This document shows, piece after piece, positions 1 through 8,537 of a DNA stretch of 64,000 bases (its first letter is position 1; each line of letters opens with the position of its first letter). A model generated the notes under the pieces. It searched no databases. It worked only from the letters and a program-made list of their open reading frames with translations, and was not told where the DNA came from. This stretch comes from Spirochaetota bacterium (GTDB taxonomy: Bacteria; Spirochaetota; UBA4802; UBA5550): NCBI GenBank assembly GCA_025457915.1, contig JALOTL010000013.1, positions 1 to 64,000 on the forward strand. The letters run 5' to 3'. The position numbers were made by a program, and so were the translations under genes.

Positions 1-199
1 ATATTATACAATGTTTTTTCATTATAGCATCAATTATTTATTTGCAAATACTTTTTTTGTGTATAATTCCAAAAGTCCATAAGATGTTCATTTTTTCATC
101 AAACAAAATACTATGCTTCATTGCAGTTTTTTCTATTTAAATTTTGTTTATGACATTCATTAATATATATTATCATAATTCATTATCAAAGAGCATGAT

Positions 200-661
200 A
201 TGAAAAATTATTCAATAGATTCAGATATACGGAAAAAGATGCCGGCACCATGGTTGACAGGATTATGCTGACAATAGTCTTCATACCGCACGGGTCTTAA
301 AAAACTCCTCGGGCTATTTGGAGGCAACGGTTTTACAGCCACTATGACTTTTTTTACATTAAGTGGAATGCCGGGAATTATTGCGTTTCTTGTAATTATG
401 GTGGAATCCCTCGGAGCGGCAGCCTTGCTGCTGGGCCTCTTTGAAAGATTCATTGCTTTCAGCCTGGGCCTTGTGATGGCTGGAGCCATATTCATGGTAC
501 ACATATCCAATGGTTTTTTTATGAACTGGTTCGGCACGCAGAAGGGTGAGGGTTTTGAATAACATTTGCTAGCAATCGGCCTTGCGCTTGTTGTAATGAT
601 TAATGGAAGCGGAATGCTTTCGGCTGACAGGCTGATTCACAGGTTTTTGTTTAAACAATAA
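200..661 (+). pseudogene. Decayed DoxX-family membrane protein gene
   Basis: Read with corrections, this stretch encodes a DoxX-type integral membrane protein: an N-terminal amphipathic start (MKKLFNRFRYTEKDAG), the hallmark PHGxQKLLGLFGG segment, three to four hydrophobic helices and a short tail ending at 661. Four lesions break it. One A is missing in the A-run just after the ATG at 200. A CAA codon has become TAA at 298-300. One extra A follows at 301-304. A second TAA stop lies at 560-562 where DoxX proteins usually carry an aromatic residue. The two A-run indels could be sequencing errors, but the two nonsense codons are harder to explain that way. The in-frame stops are TAA, so selenocysteine readthrough is excluded. 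The reading frame downstream of 562 is otherwise intact, which suggests recent decay. Confidence 0.75.
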
Positions 662-662
662 G

Positions 663-673
663 GCTCTGACCCC
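663..673 (+). repeat. Short dispersed repeat GCTCTGACCCC, copy 1
   Basis: An 11-base motif that recurs exactly at 1718-1728 and 1751-1761, always in intergenic DNA. This copy begins two bases after the DoxX pseudogene stop codon. Confidence 0.5.
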
Positions 674-741
674 TTGTGTGTTGATTCTCTGCACCGATAT
701 ATCAAGCCTTGCAGATAATATTCCCCGGGGAGGATAAGAAT

Positions 742-1146
742 ATGAAAAAATGCCTTATAACAGTCTTTTTAATATTGGCTATTTCGGCATCAACCACATG
801 CGCAACTGGAACTATAACCGTCTGTATGTATTCAGATGGCAGCGGCAACAGCTATATTGTAAAGGAAAACAAAATAGAATACATACCGGTCCAGCCCGGG
901 ACAAGCTCATCGGGGGAATATTCCGGCGGAAAGCACAGGATTAAAAATATAAGCAGGACGGACTTCGACGAGACCAAAGCTCTATTTAAAAAAGTCCTCT
1001 CCAGCCATGTTGAAAAGATAAAAAACCGGGTTAAGGGATCCGGTTACCTGGAAATTAAAAACGGTAAACATGAAAATGCCATTATCCGCATGGGTTCATG
1101 GGGTCAGATTGAAATCGAGAAAAAGCTCAATCAAATTCTGAAATGA
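742..1146 (+). CDS. Secreted protein of unknown function, 134 aa
   Basis: I do not recognise a family. Residues 1-22 form a Sec signal peptide (basic MKK start, hydrophobic core, likely cleavage after a TCA motif). There is no lipobox, so the product is probably periplasmic or exported. The mature part is about 112 residues, Lys-rich and without cysteines, with a Gly/Ser-rich segment near residues 50-60 that may be a loop. The start at 742 was chosen over an in-frame start at 709 because a GGGGAGGA ribosome site lies about 7 bases upstream and because the signal peptide begins exactly there. It stands alone between the DoxX pseudogene and a convergent TauE-like gene. Confidence 0.7.
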   Translation: MKKCLITVFLILAISASTTCATGTITVCMYSDGSGNSYIVKENKIEYIPVQPGTSSSGEYSGGKHRIKNISRTDFDETKALFKKVLSSHVEKIKNRVKGSGYLEIKNGKHENAIIRMGSWGQIEIEKKLNQILK

Positions 1147-1214
1147 CAATAGAAAGTAAATTATAAATATGAATAATTTTGAATAAAAAATAAAGCCGGA
1201 GCCTTGCGGTCATT

Positions 1215-1577
1215 TCACTTTGCCAGGATCATCTTTATTGAGACCGCGAGAAGGCTGAAGCCGAAAATCCTTTCCAGCAAAATATTCGGAATCCTTACGG
1301 CCAGCTTCGACCCGATTAAACCGCCGAGCAAAAATCCCAGGCAGATCAATACGGCGACCCTCATATCGACAAAACCCTGTCTGTAGTAGGTCCAGGCGGC
1401 GAGGATGCCTATGGGCGGCTCCATGAGCGCAAGGGTTGTTCCCTGCGCCTGGTGCTGGGAAAAACCGAAGATGAAAAGCAATGCGGGAACAATAATAACC
1501 CCGCCGCCTATCCCGATAAGCCCGCTAAGCGTCCCCGCTGCCAGTCCGAGAATTATATAACCTGCTGTATCAATCAT
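1215..1577 (-). CDS. Short TauE/SafE-family membrane transporter
   Basis: A 120-residue integral membrane protein with four predicted helices. The glycine-rich segment GLIGIGGGVIIVPAL near residues 19-34 and the later GGLIGSKLA segment are the repeated signature of TauE/SafE (sulfite or organosulfonate exporter) permeases. Family members of about 250 residues carry two such halves. This is a stand-alone half-size form, which is common and would need to dimerise. The substrate cannot be deduced. The gene is transcribed towards the 742-1146 gene and has no partner in an operon. Confidence 0.8.
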   Translation of the reverse strand: MIDTAGYIILGLAAGTLSGLIGIGGGVIIVPALLFIFGFSQHQAQGTTLALMEPPIGILAAWTYYRQGFVDMRVAVLICLGFLLGGLIGSKLAVRIPNILLERIFGFSLLAVSIKMILAK

Positions 1578-1717
1578 TTATTCGACCTCGATTATTAGTA
1601 ATAATCAATCTATTATATGCCCATCCCCTATTATATAGGTAAACATCCACTATCATCGGTTACAAGATCAGACAGTGATCCCTGTTTTGACCAGTTATAC
1701 AGTTTCAATGCAGATAT

Positions 1718-1728
1718 GCTCTGACCCC
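1718..1728 (+). repeat. Short dispersed repeat GCTCTGACCCC, copy 2
   Basis: Exact match to the motif at 663-673, here followed by ATTAT. It lies 22 bases before copy 3 in the gap between the TauE-like gene and the lipoprotein gene. Confidence 0.5.
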
Positions 1729-1750
1729 ATTATCTGCCTATTATAACCAT

Positions 1751-1761
1751 GCTCTGACCCC
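1751..1761 (+). repeat. Short dispersed repeat GCTCTGACCCC, copy 3
   Basis: Third exact copy, followed by an A/T run. Copies 2 and 3 are in direct orientation with copy 1. Confidence 0.5.
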
Positions 1762-1837
1762 AATTTTTTCAAAAAAAAAGCATGACTTTCATCTTATTTG
1801 CAGGTTACCATGATTATAATATTCAAAGGAGGTCTAT

Positions 1838-2266
1838 ATGAAAAAAGCACTTCCCTTATTTATCATGGCTTTCCTGGTATTTGCCGTTACGGCATGCAAG
1901 AAATCTATAACCGGCGCGGAAAGGGACGCTGTCCTTTCCTACTCCGAGGCTATCGCGGACGGCTTACTCAAGGGATACAATAACGGCGATTATGCGCTTT
2001 ATTCAAAGGATTTTGACGAGCAGATGAAAAACGCACTTAACGAAAAGGTTTTCAAACAAACAAGGGACCTCATCGCATCGAAAACAGGAAAGTACGTTTC
2101 GAGGAAACTTTCCGATGTATACAGACAGAACCAGATGATTGTTATAATCTATGATGGAAAATTTGAAAAAGAGGACAAAGTGGAAATAAAGCTCGTCCTC
2201 CAAAAATTCGGCGATAAAAACCTTGTATCGGGGCTATGGTTCAACTCGCCGAAACTGAGGCAGTAG
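1838..2266 (+). CDS. Lipoprotein, DUF3887-like, 142 aa
   Basis: The protein begins with a lipoprotein signal peptide whose lipobox VTAC places the acylated cysteine at residue 20, so the mature protein should be anchored in a membrane. The rest (about residues 27-140) is a small alpha+beta domain. Its pattern of an N-terminal helix with acidic residues followed by strands resembles DUF3887/NTF2-like folds that follow a lipobox in many bacteria. That assignment is by eye. The start is fixed by an AAAGGAGG site 6 bases upstream. It converges on the nuclease gene, with stop codons only 5 bases apart. Confidence 0.75.
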   Translation: MKKALPLFIMAFLVFAVTACKKSITGAERDAVLSYSEAIADGLLKGYNNGDYALYSKDFDEQMKNALNEKVFKQTRDLIASKTGKYVSRKLSDVYRQNQMIVIIYDGKFEKEDKVEIKLVLQKFGDKNLVSGLWFNSPKLRQ

Positions 2267-2271
2267 CCGCA

Positions 2272-2781
2272 TCATCTCCACAGGCCCAGCCGGTTTTTCC
2301 TGGCGTAACTGTATGACGCGGCGAACCTTTTTGCGTGTTTTACATTGGGCGGAATAGTAAGAAGCCCGGCATATCCCGATCTCACGATGACATCGTTCAG
2401 CATGCGGCCGTCGGAGAGGTATATATACGCCAGGAGGCGGCCGTACCTGTCCCTTTTTTCCACGTCGAATTCGAGCGAGACCGGGTCGCCCTTCCTGACG
2501 ACGCCTTTTACGAAACGCGCGGCCTCCTTCCCCTGCGAAATCATCGTGCGGATGTTCTCCCCGGTTTTTTTCCTGTCCCTGTAGGCCTTCTTGTTCGCCT
2601 TGCTCTCCGGGGCGTCGATGCCGATGAGCCTGACCCTGTGCTTCCTTCCTTCATATGACATGGAAATCGTATCGCCGTCCACAACATAAAGGATCTTCGC
2701 TTTCCCTGCGGCAGCGGAGGCGTCATTGCACGTAAAAAAAATGACGAAAAAAACCGCGATGGTGCGCCAATAATGTTCCAA
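2272..2781 (-). CDS. Secreted thermonuclease-family (SNase-like) nuclease
   Basis: A staphylococcal-nuclease-fold protein of 169 residues that should cleave DNA or RNA outside the cytoplasm using calcium. A signal peptide covers residues 1-24. The active-site set is present: VDGDT (Asp35, Asp37), Arg51, IDAPE (Asp56, Glu59) and the distal Arg in the KRDRYGR segment (about 110-115), followed by a typical ML...V..G.A segment. Length fits the single-domain family. It is transcribed alone and divergently from the 3020-3457 membrane protein gene. Confidence 0.9.
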   Translation of the reverse strand: MEHYWRTIAVFFVIFFTCNDASAAAGKAKILYVVDGDTISMSYEGRKHRVRLIGIDAPESKANKKAYRDRKKTGENIRTMISQGKEAARFVKGVVRKGDPVSLEFDVEKRDRYGRLLAYIYLSDGRMLNDVIVRSGYAGLLTIPPNVKHAKRFAASYSYARKNRLGLWR

Positions 2782-3019
2782 TCTGTATCTCCCGGGATTA
2801 TTAATTCACAGGACCCGCCCAGATGTCCAGCGGGTTTTTATAATACCGGCGCATCGCCCGTCATAAATTCCCATTCTCTTTCCGGGCATGAATGTAATCC
2901 GGGCCCCGTTAAAAATAAGGCCGCATAAATGACCGGGAAAAACAAAAAAATAATTGACTCTTTTATTCTGCCGCGCATTCATTTCCATTTAAAATTATAT
3001 TTAATCAAGGGGGCATTCA

Positions 3020-3457
3020 ATGTATTGGACCTGGTACGGATGGGTTTTTCTCGGATCTCTTATTCTCGGCGGACTCTATGCTCTGGCCAACCTGATCAAA
3101 AGCAAAAACAAACAGGCCGGGGAGCTTATTGAAAAGTTTTCATATTTACAGGGATATGTGGGACTGGGCCTTATCGCCACATCCGCATGGAACCTGTTTT
3201 ATCTTTCAAAAGACGTCAAGTCCCTGCTGGCGGTGCTGCCAATTACAGGCATCGTCTACATAGTTTCGCTCGTGGTGGGCATACTTCTCGGCATCCTTGA
3301 CTCTCTCGACATACTCAGGGCAAGGGACATTTTAAGCGAAGAAACAATGAAAAATATCTCGCCGAAACTTCTTTTCGCAGAAGTCCCTCTGGGGATAATC
3401 GCGATCATCACCGGGATATATCTTGTTCTTTGCGGAATAATCCACTGGAAATTCTAA
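3020..3457 (+). CDS. Four-helix membrane protein of unknown function
   Basis: No family is recognised. The 145-residue product has four hydrophobic segments (about residues 7-27, 46-66, 73-98 and 119-141). A polar loop around residues 99-115 (ARDILSEETMKNISPK) would face one side of the membrane. A GGGGGC ribosome site precedes the ATG. A TTGACT hexamer lies at 2954-2959, but its possible -10 is weak. The gene is followed 23 bases downstream by a strong intrinsic terminator, so it is a single-gene unit. Confidence 0.75.
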   Translation: MYWTWYGWVFLGSLILGGLYALANLIKSKNKQAGELIEKFSYLQGYVGLGLIATSAWNLFYLSKDVKSLLAVLPITGIVYIVSLVVGILLGILDSLDILRARDILSEETMKNISPKLLFAEVPLGIIAIITGIYLVLCGIIHWKF

Positions 3458-3480
3458 TCACCTTTTTGAAAAACACCAAA

Positions 3481-3506
3481 GAAAAGCCGTCTCATGACGG
3501 CTTTTC
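3481..3506 (+). terminator. Intrinsic terminator hairpin
   Basis: A perfect 11-base-pair stem (GAAAAGCCGTC with GACGGCTTTTC) closes a TCAT tetraloop, 23 bases after the membrane-protein stop codon. The distal arm ends in TTTTC and is followed by TTAT. It should end transcription of the 3020-3457 gene and insulate the cyclophilin gene. Confidence 0.85.
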
Positions 3507-3687
3507 TTATATGCAAATCATGTTCAGGCAGGACGTCTTCCCGAATTGAATTTTTGTTGTCCCGCTGTCATAATCCGCCTATTTTATTGACTTTTTTATC
3601 CGCATATCGCAACTTTACAATATCAAACAGAAGCGGCCGGATAAACGGCCGGTCCTTAAAATTTATTATTTTACATGGAAGGTATGA

Positions 3688-4194
3688 ATGAACGATTTAA
3701 CGGCATCGATAAAAACAAGCAGGGGCGTAATAAATTTGAAGCTCCATGCAGACAGGGCGCCGGCCACTGTCGCGAATTTCGCGAACCTGGCAATGCACGG
3801 CTTCTATGACGGTCTGACTTTTCACAGGGTAATAGCGAATTTCATGATCCAGGGAGGGTGCCCCGTGGGAAACGGCACCGGGGGGCCGGGTTACACTTTC
3901 GAAGATGAATGCACTCCTGAATTGAAACACGACAGGCCCGGCATACTTTCCATGGCCAACGCCGGACCCGGCACCAACGGCAGCCAGTTTTTCATCACCC
4001 ATGTGCCTACGCCATGGCTCGACGGAAAGCACACGGTTTTCGGGTCCGTCATCGGCAGCGGCGACATGGACACGGTGAACGGCATAAAACAGGGGGACAC
4101 CATAGAGACGATAACTATCGGGGGCGAAACAGACCAGCTTTTCGCTTCGGCCCAGGACAAGATAAAAAAATGGAACTCAATAATTGAAAAATAA
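3688..4194 (+). CDS. Cyclophilin-type peptidyl-prolyl isomerase
   Basis: Catalyses cis-trans isomerisation of X-Pro bonds. No signal peptide is visible, so it is probably cytoplasmic. The cyclophilin core is complete: [13 protein letters not shown] (catalytic Arg47, with Phe52 and Gln55), NGSQFFIT (about 97-104) and [10 protein letters not shown] (110-119). Its 168 residues match the short bacterial PpiB type. A GGAAGGT site precedes the ATG at 3688. It lies 20 bases upstream of htpX on the same strand, which suggests a two-gene protein-quality-control unit. That pairing is inferred from spacing only. Confidence 0.95.
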   Translation: MNDLTASIKTSRGVINLKLHADRAPATVANFANLAMHGFYDGLTFHRVIANFMIQGGCPVGNGTGGPGYTFEDECTPELKHDRPGILSMANAGPGTNGSQFFITHVPTPWLDGKHTVFGSVIGSGDMDTVNGIKQGDTIETITIGGETDQLFASAQDKIKKWNSIIEK

Positions 4195-4214
4195 AAGCAC
4201 CCGGGAGGATACCC

Positions 4215-5033
4215 ATGATTAAAACCTTCATATTGCTTTTCGCTCTCACGGCCTTTTTCATAATAGTGGGCAGGCTCCTGGCCGGCAAAAAAGGCATGAT
4301 CGCCGCATTCTGCATAGCCCTCGTAATCAACTTCGTGTCCTACTGGTTCTCGGACTCCATCGTCCTGAGGGCCTACAATGCGCAGCCGGCGCCCGCGGGC
4401 CACAGGCTGGAAAAACTGACGAAGGAGCTGTCCGGTGAGGCGAAGCTTCCCATGCCCGGGGTATACATACTCCCCACAAAATCTCCGAACGCCTTCGCGA
4501 CCGGACGCGACCCGGAACACGCGGCCGTCGCGGCAACCGAGGGCATAATGGACATCCTGGACGACAACGAGCTCAAGGCGGTAATGGCCCACGAGATGGG
4601 ACACGTAAATAACCGGGATACGCTCATCTCTACGGTGGCGGCGTCGATATCCGGAGGGGTCATGATTCTTTCGAGAATGGCGATCTTTTTCGGGGGCGAC
4701 GGAAACGCAAGCTACGGCAAGCGCCTGGCGATATCCCTGCTCGCGCCTATTGCGGCAGCGGTGATAACCATGGCGATATCCAGGGACAGGGAATACATGG
4801 CGGACGAATACTCCGCAATGCTGACGAAAAGGCCGGCGTACCTTGCAAGCGCGCTCCTCAAGCTTGAAAACGGCGTGAAGCGCGCGCCAATGCCGGACCA
4901 CAGCCCGGAGACGGCGCACATGTTCATCGTGCATCCCTTTTCCGGCTTCAGCATCGGCGAGGTCTTCTCGACTCACCCGCCGATAAAGAAGAGGGTCGAA
5001 CGCCTTTCCAAATTAAGCGGGAAGATAAAATAA
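4215..5033 (+). CDS. htpX: HtpX-type membrane zinc metalloprotease
   Basis: Membrane-embedded M48 protease that degrades misfolded membrane proteins with its active site facing the cytoplasm. Two N-terminal hydrophobic helices (about 4-20 and 28-47) are followed by SPNAFATG (90-97) and the zinc site HEMGH (126-130). Two more helices (about 141-160 and 172-190) precede the third ligand Glu193 in REYMAD. The 272-residue length is normal. A GGGAGGA site lies upstream of the ATG. It is probably cotranscribed with the cyclophilin gene. Confidence 0.95.
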   Translation: MIKTFILLFALTAFFIIVGRLLAGKKGMIAAFCIALVINFVSYWFSDSIVLRAYNAQPAPAGHRLEKLTKELSGEAKLPMPGVYILPTKSPNAFATGRDPEHAAVAATEGIMDILDDNELKAVMAHEMGHVNNRDTLISTVAASISGGVMILSRMAIFFGGDGNASYGKRLAISLLAPIAAAVITMAISRDREYMADEYSAMLTKRPAYLASALLKLENGVKRAPMPDHSPETAHMFIVHPFSGFSIGEVFSTHPPIKKRVERLSKLSGKIK

Positions 5034-5034
5034 C

Positions 5035-5289
5035 TCAGGCGGTTTCACCCGTGCCGGATCCTGACGCTCGCCCCCTTTCCTTTTTGAGCTTCCAGTAGGA
5101 ATAGGCGTTGAATATCAGGGCCGATATGAGTATGGGTATGTCCTCTATCCATTCGAATGGAGGGGGGCCCGGTATGAGGTCCACGGGCGATATCAGGTAA
5201 ATTACCGCCAGTACCAGCATGACGATAGAGGCATGGAACCGCTTCTTCGCCTTCTCCATGGATTCTCCGGGATTTTTTTCCTCGCTCAT
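5035..5289 (-). CDS. DUF1232 (YkvA-type) small membrane protein
   Basis: 84 residues containing the DUF1232 signature YLISPVDLIPGPPPFEWIEDI, in which a hydrophobic helix runs into a PVDLIP turn. A second hydrophobic segment (about 48-65) follows, and the tails are charged. The function of the family is unknown. Its start overlaps the stop of the upstream gene (5286-5612) by 4 bases (ATGA), so the two are translationally coupled. Its stop lies 1 base from the htpX stop on the opposite strand, with no obvious terminator between. Confidence 0.8.
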   Translation of the reverse strand: MSEEKNPGESMEKAKKRFHASIVMLVLAVIYLISPVDLIPGPPPFEWIEDIPILISALIFNAYSYWKLKKERGRASGSGTGETA

Positions 5290-5612
5290 TTTATGTACTC
5301 CATAATCCTGCCGTCCCTGTTTCTCCTGACGGTCATTTTATTGTTTTCGCAGGACACGATCGTGTAATCAGCCTTCTGGCCGTCGATCGTTGTCTCGAAC
5401 CCGCCGTCCTTTACGGCATATGTACCCTTCATGGTGACCGACGTCATTTTCTGAATGAAGGTCCCGTCGCCCCTGTATTCGACCGTTACGATAAATCCCC
5501 CGCCCATATCGAAGTACCATTTACCGGGGAGGGACTTCTGGCAATCGTTCCCGGCGAAGGCCGGGACGAAAAAAATCCCTGTAATCATCGCAGCTATGAA
5601 TGACTTTTTCAT
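5286..5612 (-). CDS. Secreted lipocalin-like small protein, 108 aa
   Basis: Signal peptide at residues 1-20 (cleavage near AFA-G). The mature 88 residues begin with LPGKWYFDMGGG and alternate short strands ending in YTIVSCENNKMTVRRN, the sequence pattern of a small lipocalin-like beta-barrel that many bacterial hypothetical proteins share. The two cysteines (in NDCQK and VSCEN) could form a disulfide. First gene of a two-gene unit with the DUF1232 protein. The exact family was not identified. Confidence 0.65.
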   Translation of the reverse strand: MKKSFIAAMITGIFFVPAFAGNDCQKSLPGKWYFDMGGGFIVTVEYRGDGTFIQKMTSVTMKGTYAVKDGGFETTIDGQKADYTIVSCENNKMTVRRNRDGRIMEYIK

Positions 5613-5883
5613 GCAGACTCCTTCTCTGACGTGCGATTATCTATAATCCATATCCAATAATAATTGTTTTTCCGGCAAAGTCAATAGAGCGATGAAAATA
5701 ATGAGATGCCCCGACTCGTTTATTTAAATAAAAACGGCGCCATGAGGCCGAATCCCGTATATTATATCATCTCAAACCGGTTAAATTTAACATGAATTTA
5801 AACATTTGCAGGCTTAATCCTTGACAAAAGAATCGCCGGGGAAAAGCTGTTTAGGAATTTAAATTAAACAAGCGCTTCAAGTC

Positions 5884-7575
5884 ATGGAAAAAGAAACTGC
5901 AAAATCACTGAACTTCATCGAAGAGATCATCGAAGACGACATTAAAAGCGGGAAAAACGGCGGCGCAGTGCTTACACGTTTCCCTCCCGAACCAAACGGA
6001 TACCTCCACATAGGGCACGCTAAATCAATATGCCTGAATTTCGGCCTCGCCCGGAAATACGGCGGCAGGTGCAATCTACGCTTCGACGATACAAACCCCG
6101 AAAAGGAGGACGTTGAATACGTCGATTCGATCATGGAGGACGTGAAATGGCTGGGCTTCCAGTGGAATGACAGGCCCTATTACGCCTCAGACTATTTCGG
6201 ACAGATTTATGAATGGGCACTGCTCCTCATCAGGAAGGGGCTGGCCTACGTTTGCGACATGAGCGCAGAGGAAATTTCCCGGACAAGGGGCACGCCGACC
6301 GAACCGGGCGCTGAGAGCCCGGGCCGTTCACGCAGCATCGAGGAAAACATCGACCTCTTCACGCGGATGAAAAAAGGCGAGTTCCCTGACGGGACAAAAG
6401 TGCTCCGCGCCAGGATCGACATGGCCTCCCCGAACATGCACATGAGGGACCCGGTCCTTTACCGCATCAAGAGGGACACGCATCACCGCACCGGTGACGA
6501 ATGGTGCATCTACCCCATGTACGATTTCGCCCACGGCCAGTCGGACTACATCGAGGGCATCACCCATTCCATATGCACCCTCGAGTTCGAGGTGCACCGT
6601 CCGCTTTACGACTGGTTCCTGGACCACATCGCGGAGGAGGGAAGGACCAGGCCGAGGCAGATAGAGTTCGCCCGCCTCAACCTGACCTACACCGTCATGA
6701 GCAAGCGCATGCTTCTGAGGCTTGTCCGCGAGGGATTCGTCGCTGGATGGGACGACCCCCGCATGCCCACGATCGCCGGCATGAGAAGGCGCGGATACAC
6801 TCCCGAATCGATACGCGCCTTCGCCGCGGTAATAGGCGTCGCCAAGAGGGACACGGTCGTCGACATGGCGCTTCTCGAGCACTGCGTCCGGGAGGACCTG
6901 AACAGGCGGGCGCAGAGGGTCATGGGCGTGATAAATCCGCTTAGGGTAGTGATCGAAAATTATCCCCCGGAAAAAACCGAGGAGTTCGGCATAAAAAACA
7001 ATCCCGAGGACGAAACCATGGGGACCAGGCAGGTGCCCTTTTCGGGGGCGATATACATCGAGCGCGACGACTTCATGGAGGAACCTCCAAAAGGGTTCTT
7101 CCGCCTTTCGCCCGGCAGAGAGGTGCGGCTCAGGGCAGCGTACCTGATTACCTGCACGGGTGTCGTCAAAAACGAAAAGGGAGAGATCACGGAGCTGCGC
7201 TGCAGGTGCGACCCTGAAAGCAGGGGCGGAGACGCTCCGGACGGCAGGAAGGTGAAGGGAACGCTCCACTGGGTATCCGCGGCTCACGCTGTTCCGGCCG
7301 AGTTTCGACTTTACGACAGGCTTTTCACGAAAGAAGACCCTTCGGAAGCCGGCGAAGACGGCGATTTCACCTCGAACATCAGCCCGGATTCGGTAAGGAC
7401 CGCTGCCGGATTCGTCGAGCCCTTTATCAAAGCGGCGGCAGCCGGCGACCGCTTCCAGTTTGAAAGAATCGGATATTTCTGCATGGATCCGGACTCGTCC
7501 GAAGGCCGACCGGTATTCAACAGGACCGTAAGCCTCAAGGATTCCTGGGCAAAAACGGCGGCCAGGTCCGGCTAA
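5884..7575 (+). CDS. glnS: Glutaminyl-tRNA synthetase
   Basis: Class I aminoacyl-tRNA synthetase that charges tRNA-Gln with glutamine. The catalytic domain carries [11 protein letters not shown] (35-45) and the second signature as VMSKR (271-275). The Gln-specific segments [23 protein letters not shown] (around 207-229) and SRGTP-like residues are present. The C-terminal two beta-barrels for anticodon reading fill residues 345-563. The 563-residue length is normal. A TTGACA hexamer at 5821 lacks a convincing -10 partner. The gene is immediately followed by a tRNA-Gln gene with its own promoter, an unusual pairing of synthetase and substrate. Presence of GlnRS implies direct Gln-tRNA formation in this organism. 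Confidence 0.97.
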   Translation: MEKETAKSLNFIEEIIEDDIKSGKNGGAVLTRFPPEPNGYLHIGHAKSICLNFGLARKYGGRCNLRFDDTNPEKEDVEYVDSIMEDVKWLGFQWNDRPYYASDYFGQIYEWALLLIRKGLAYVCDMSAEEISRTRGTPTEPGAESPGRSRSIEENIDLFTRMKKGEFPDGTKVLRARIDMASPNMHMRDPVLYRIKRDTHHRTGDEWCIYPMYDFAHGQSDYIEGITHSICTLEFEVHRPLYDWFLDHIAEEGRTRPRQIEFARLNLTYTVMSKRMLLRLVREGFVAGWDDPRMPTIAGMRRRGYTPESIRAFAAVIGVAKRDTVVDMALLEHCVREDLNRRAQRVMGVINPLRVVIENYPPEKTEEFGIKNNPEDETMGTRQVPFSGAIYIERDDFMEEPPKGFFRLSPGREVRLRAAYLITCTGVVKNEKGEITELRCRCDPESRGGDAPDGRKVKGTLHWVSAAHAVPAEFRLYDRLFTKEDPSEAGEDGDFTSNISPDSVRTAAGFVEPFIKAAAAGDRFQFERIGYFCMDPDSSEGRPVFNRTVSLKDSWAKTAARSG

Positions 7576-7620
7576 ACAGGCTGCAGTATCATTTTTGGAT
7601 TATTCCCTAAAAATACTTTA

Positions 7621-7648
7621 TTGACAAAATCAGCCTTGTTTTTAACAT
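7621..7648 (+). promoter_or_regulatory. Sigma70-type promoter for tRNA-Gln
   Basis: TTGACA at 7621-7626, a 16-base spacer and TAACAT at 7643-7648. The tRNA 5' end (7659) starts 11 bases after the -10 box, as expected for a stable RNA promoter. Confidence 0.65.
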
Positions 7649-7658
7649 ATTTGCAAAT

Positions 7659-7731
7659 TGCCCGGTGGTGTAATTGGCAACACATCTGACTCTGGATCAG
7701 AGTAGTCCAGGTTCGAGTCCTGGCCGGGCAG
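7659..7731 (+). tRNA. tRNA-Gln(CTG)
   Basis: A complete cloverleaf. The acceptor arm TGCCCGG pairs with CCGGGCA (7724-7730), and G7731 is the discriminator. The anticodon stem TCTGA/TCAGA flanks the loop CTCTGGA with anticodon CTG at 7692-7694, which reads the CAG codon. The T-arm has the standard GGTTCGAGTCC. The U1 start and G73 are typical of Gln tRNAs. CCA is not encoded. It sits 83 bases after glnS. Confidence 0.95.
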
Positions 7732-7739
7732 CATAAATG

Positions 7740-7765
7740 GCCCCCGCACATCCGACGGCGGGGGC
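7740..7765 (+). terminator. Hairpin terminator after tRNA-Gln
   Basis: An 8-base-pair GC stem (GCCCCCGC with GCGGGGGC) with a 10-base loop lies 9 bases after the tRNA and is followed by TATGCTTTT. It falls inside an upstream extension of the marC reading frame, which argues for the downstream marC start at 7785. Confidence 0.65.
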
Positions 7766-7784
7766 TATGCTTTTATGGGGCGAT

Positions 7785-8420
7785 ATGGACTATTACTTCA
7801 TCACGAATGTTTTCTTCACACTGCTTTTCGTTGTGGACCCGCTCGGGCTCATTCCCGTTTTCATATCGTACCTCTACGGAAGAAGCTCCGGGGAAAAGCG
7901 CGCGGTCATCATCAAGTCGGTCCTTATTTCCATTCTGGTTTCCGCTTTTTTCATAGCCTTCGGGAACAGACTCCTGATTTTCCTCGGCATATCGTCCGGC
8001 GCGTTTCTCGCGGCGGGCGGTGTCCTTCTTTTCATGATATCGATAGAGATGCTTTTCGGAAGGCCTTCAAGGATCGAGATGCGCGACTACCGCGAAGGCG
8101 ACCTGCCCGCGGAAGAAGACGTGTCCGTATTCCCGCTGGCGATACCCATGCTTTGCGGACCGGGCAACATAGCCGCGCTTCTGATGTTCAGCGCGCAGGC
8201 CAAGGACGATCCCATAAAACTCGGCATACTGACCGCCTCCTCGGTCATCATTTTCCTCATGGCGGCCCTGGCCATGATTTTTTCCCAGGGGGTTGCCCGG
8301 ATTATAGGAAAGACCGGGATATCAGTCACGCAGAGGCTCATGGGCCTGATACTCTCTGCCATGTCGGTTCAATTCATAAGAAACGGCCTCATCCTGATGG
8401 GGTTCGCCGGCATCAATTAA
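7785..8420 (+). CDS. MarC (UPF0056) family membrane protein
   Basis: A 211-residue integral membrane protein with six hydrophobic segments. The VVDPLGLIPVF motif near residues 18-28 and the PLAIPMLCGPGNIA segment (about 120-134) are the MarC/NAAT family signatures. The biochemical role of the family is unsettled, since the historical link to multiple-antibiotic resistance was not upheld. The start at 7785 is preferred over the in-frame ATG at 7737 because the latter would translate through the tRNA terminator and GGGGCG lies just upstream of 7785. A hairpin terminator directly follows. Confidence 0.9.
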   Translation: MDYYFITNVFFTLLFVVDPLGLIPVFISYLYGRSSGEKRAVIIKSVLISILVSAFFIAFGNRLLIFLGISSGAFLAAGGVLLFMISIEMLFGRPSRIEMRDYREGDLPAEEDVSVFPLAIPMLCGPGNIAALLMFSAQAKDDPIKLGILTASSVIIFLMAALAMIFSQGVARIIGKTGISVTQRLMGLILSAMSVQFIRNGLILMGFAGIN

Positions 8421-8434
8421 CCGCCCCGGCGGTT
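8419..8434 (+). terminator. Hairpin overlapping the marC stop
   Basis: AACCGC pairs with GCGGTT around a CCCG loop and is followed by TAATAT. The stem begins within the TAA stop codon of marC. Confidence 0.5.
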
Positions 8435-8537
8435 TAATATACCCCGCGATCCGTATTTTATTATTGACTTCCGTGAAAGGCAATGCAGATTTTGTTTGAA
8501 CATAATGTTTTATCGTTCAATCAATACCGCATCCCCA

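Noticed and set aside
200-661. DoxX gene as a selenoprotein
   Set aside because: The in-frame stops are TAA, not TGA, and there are also frameshifts.
3891-4976. 361-residue minus-strand ORF opposite cyclophilin and htpX
   Set aside because: It lies antisense to two genes with full catalytic motifs and has a composition typical of GC-rich shadow frames.
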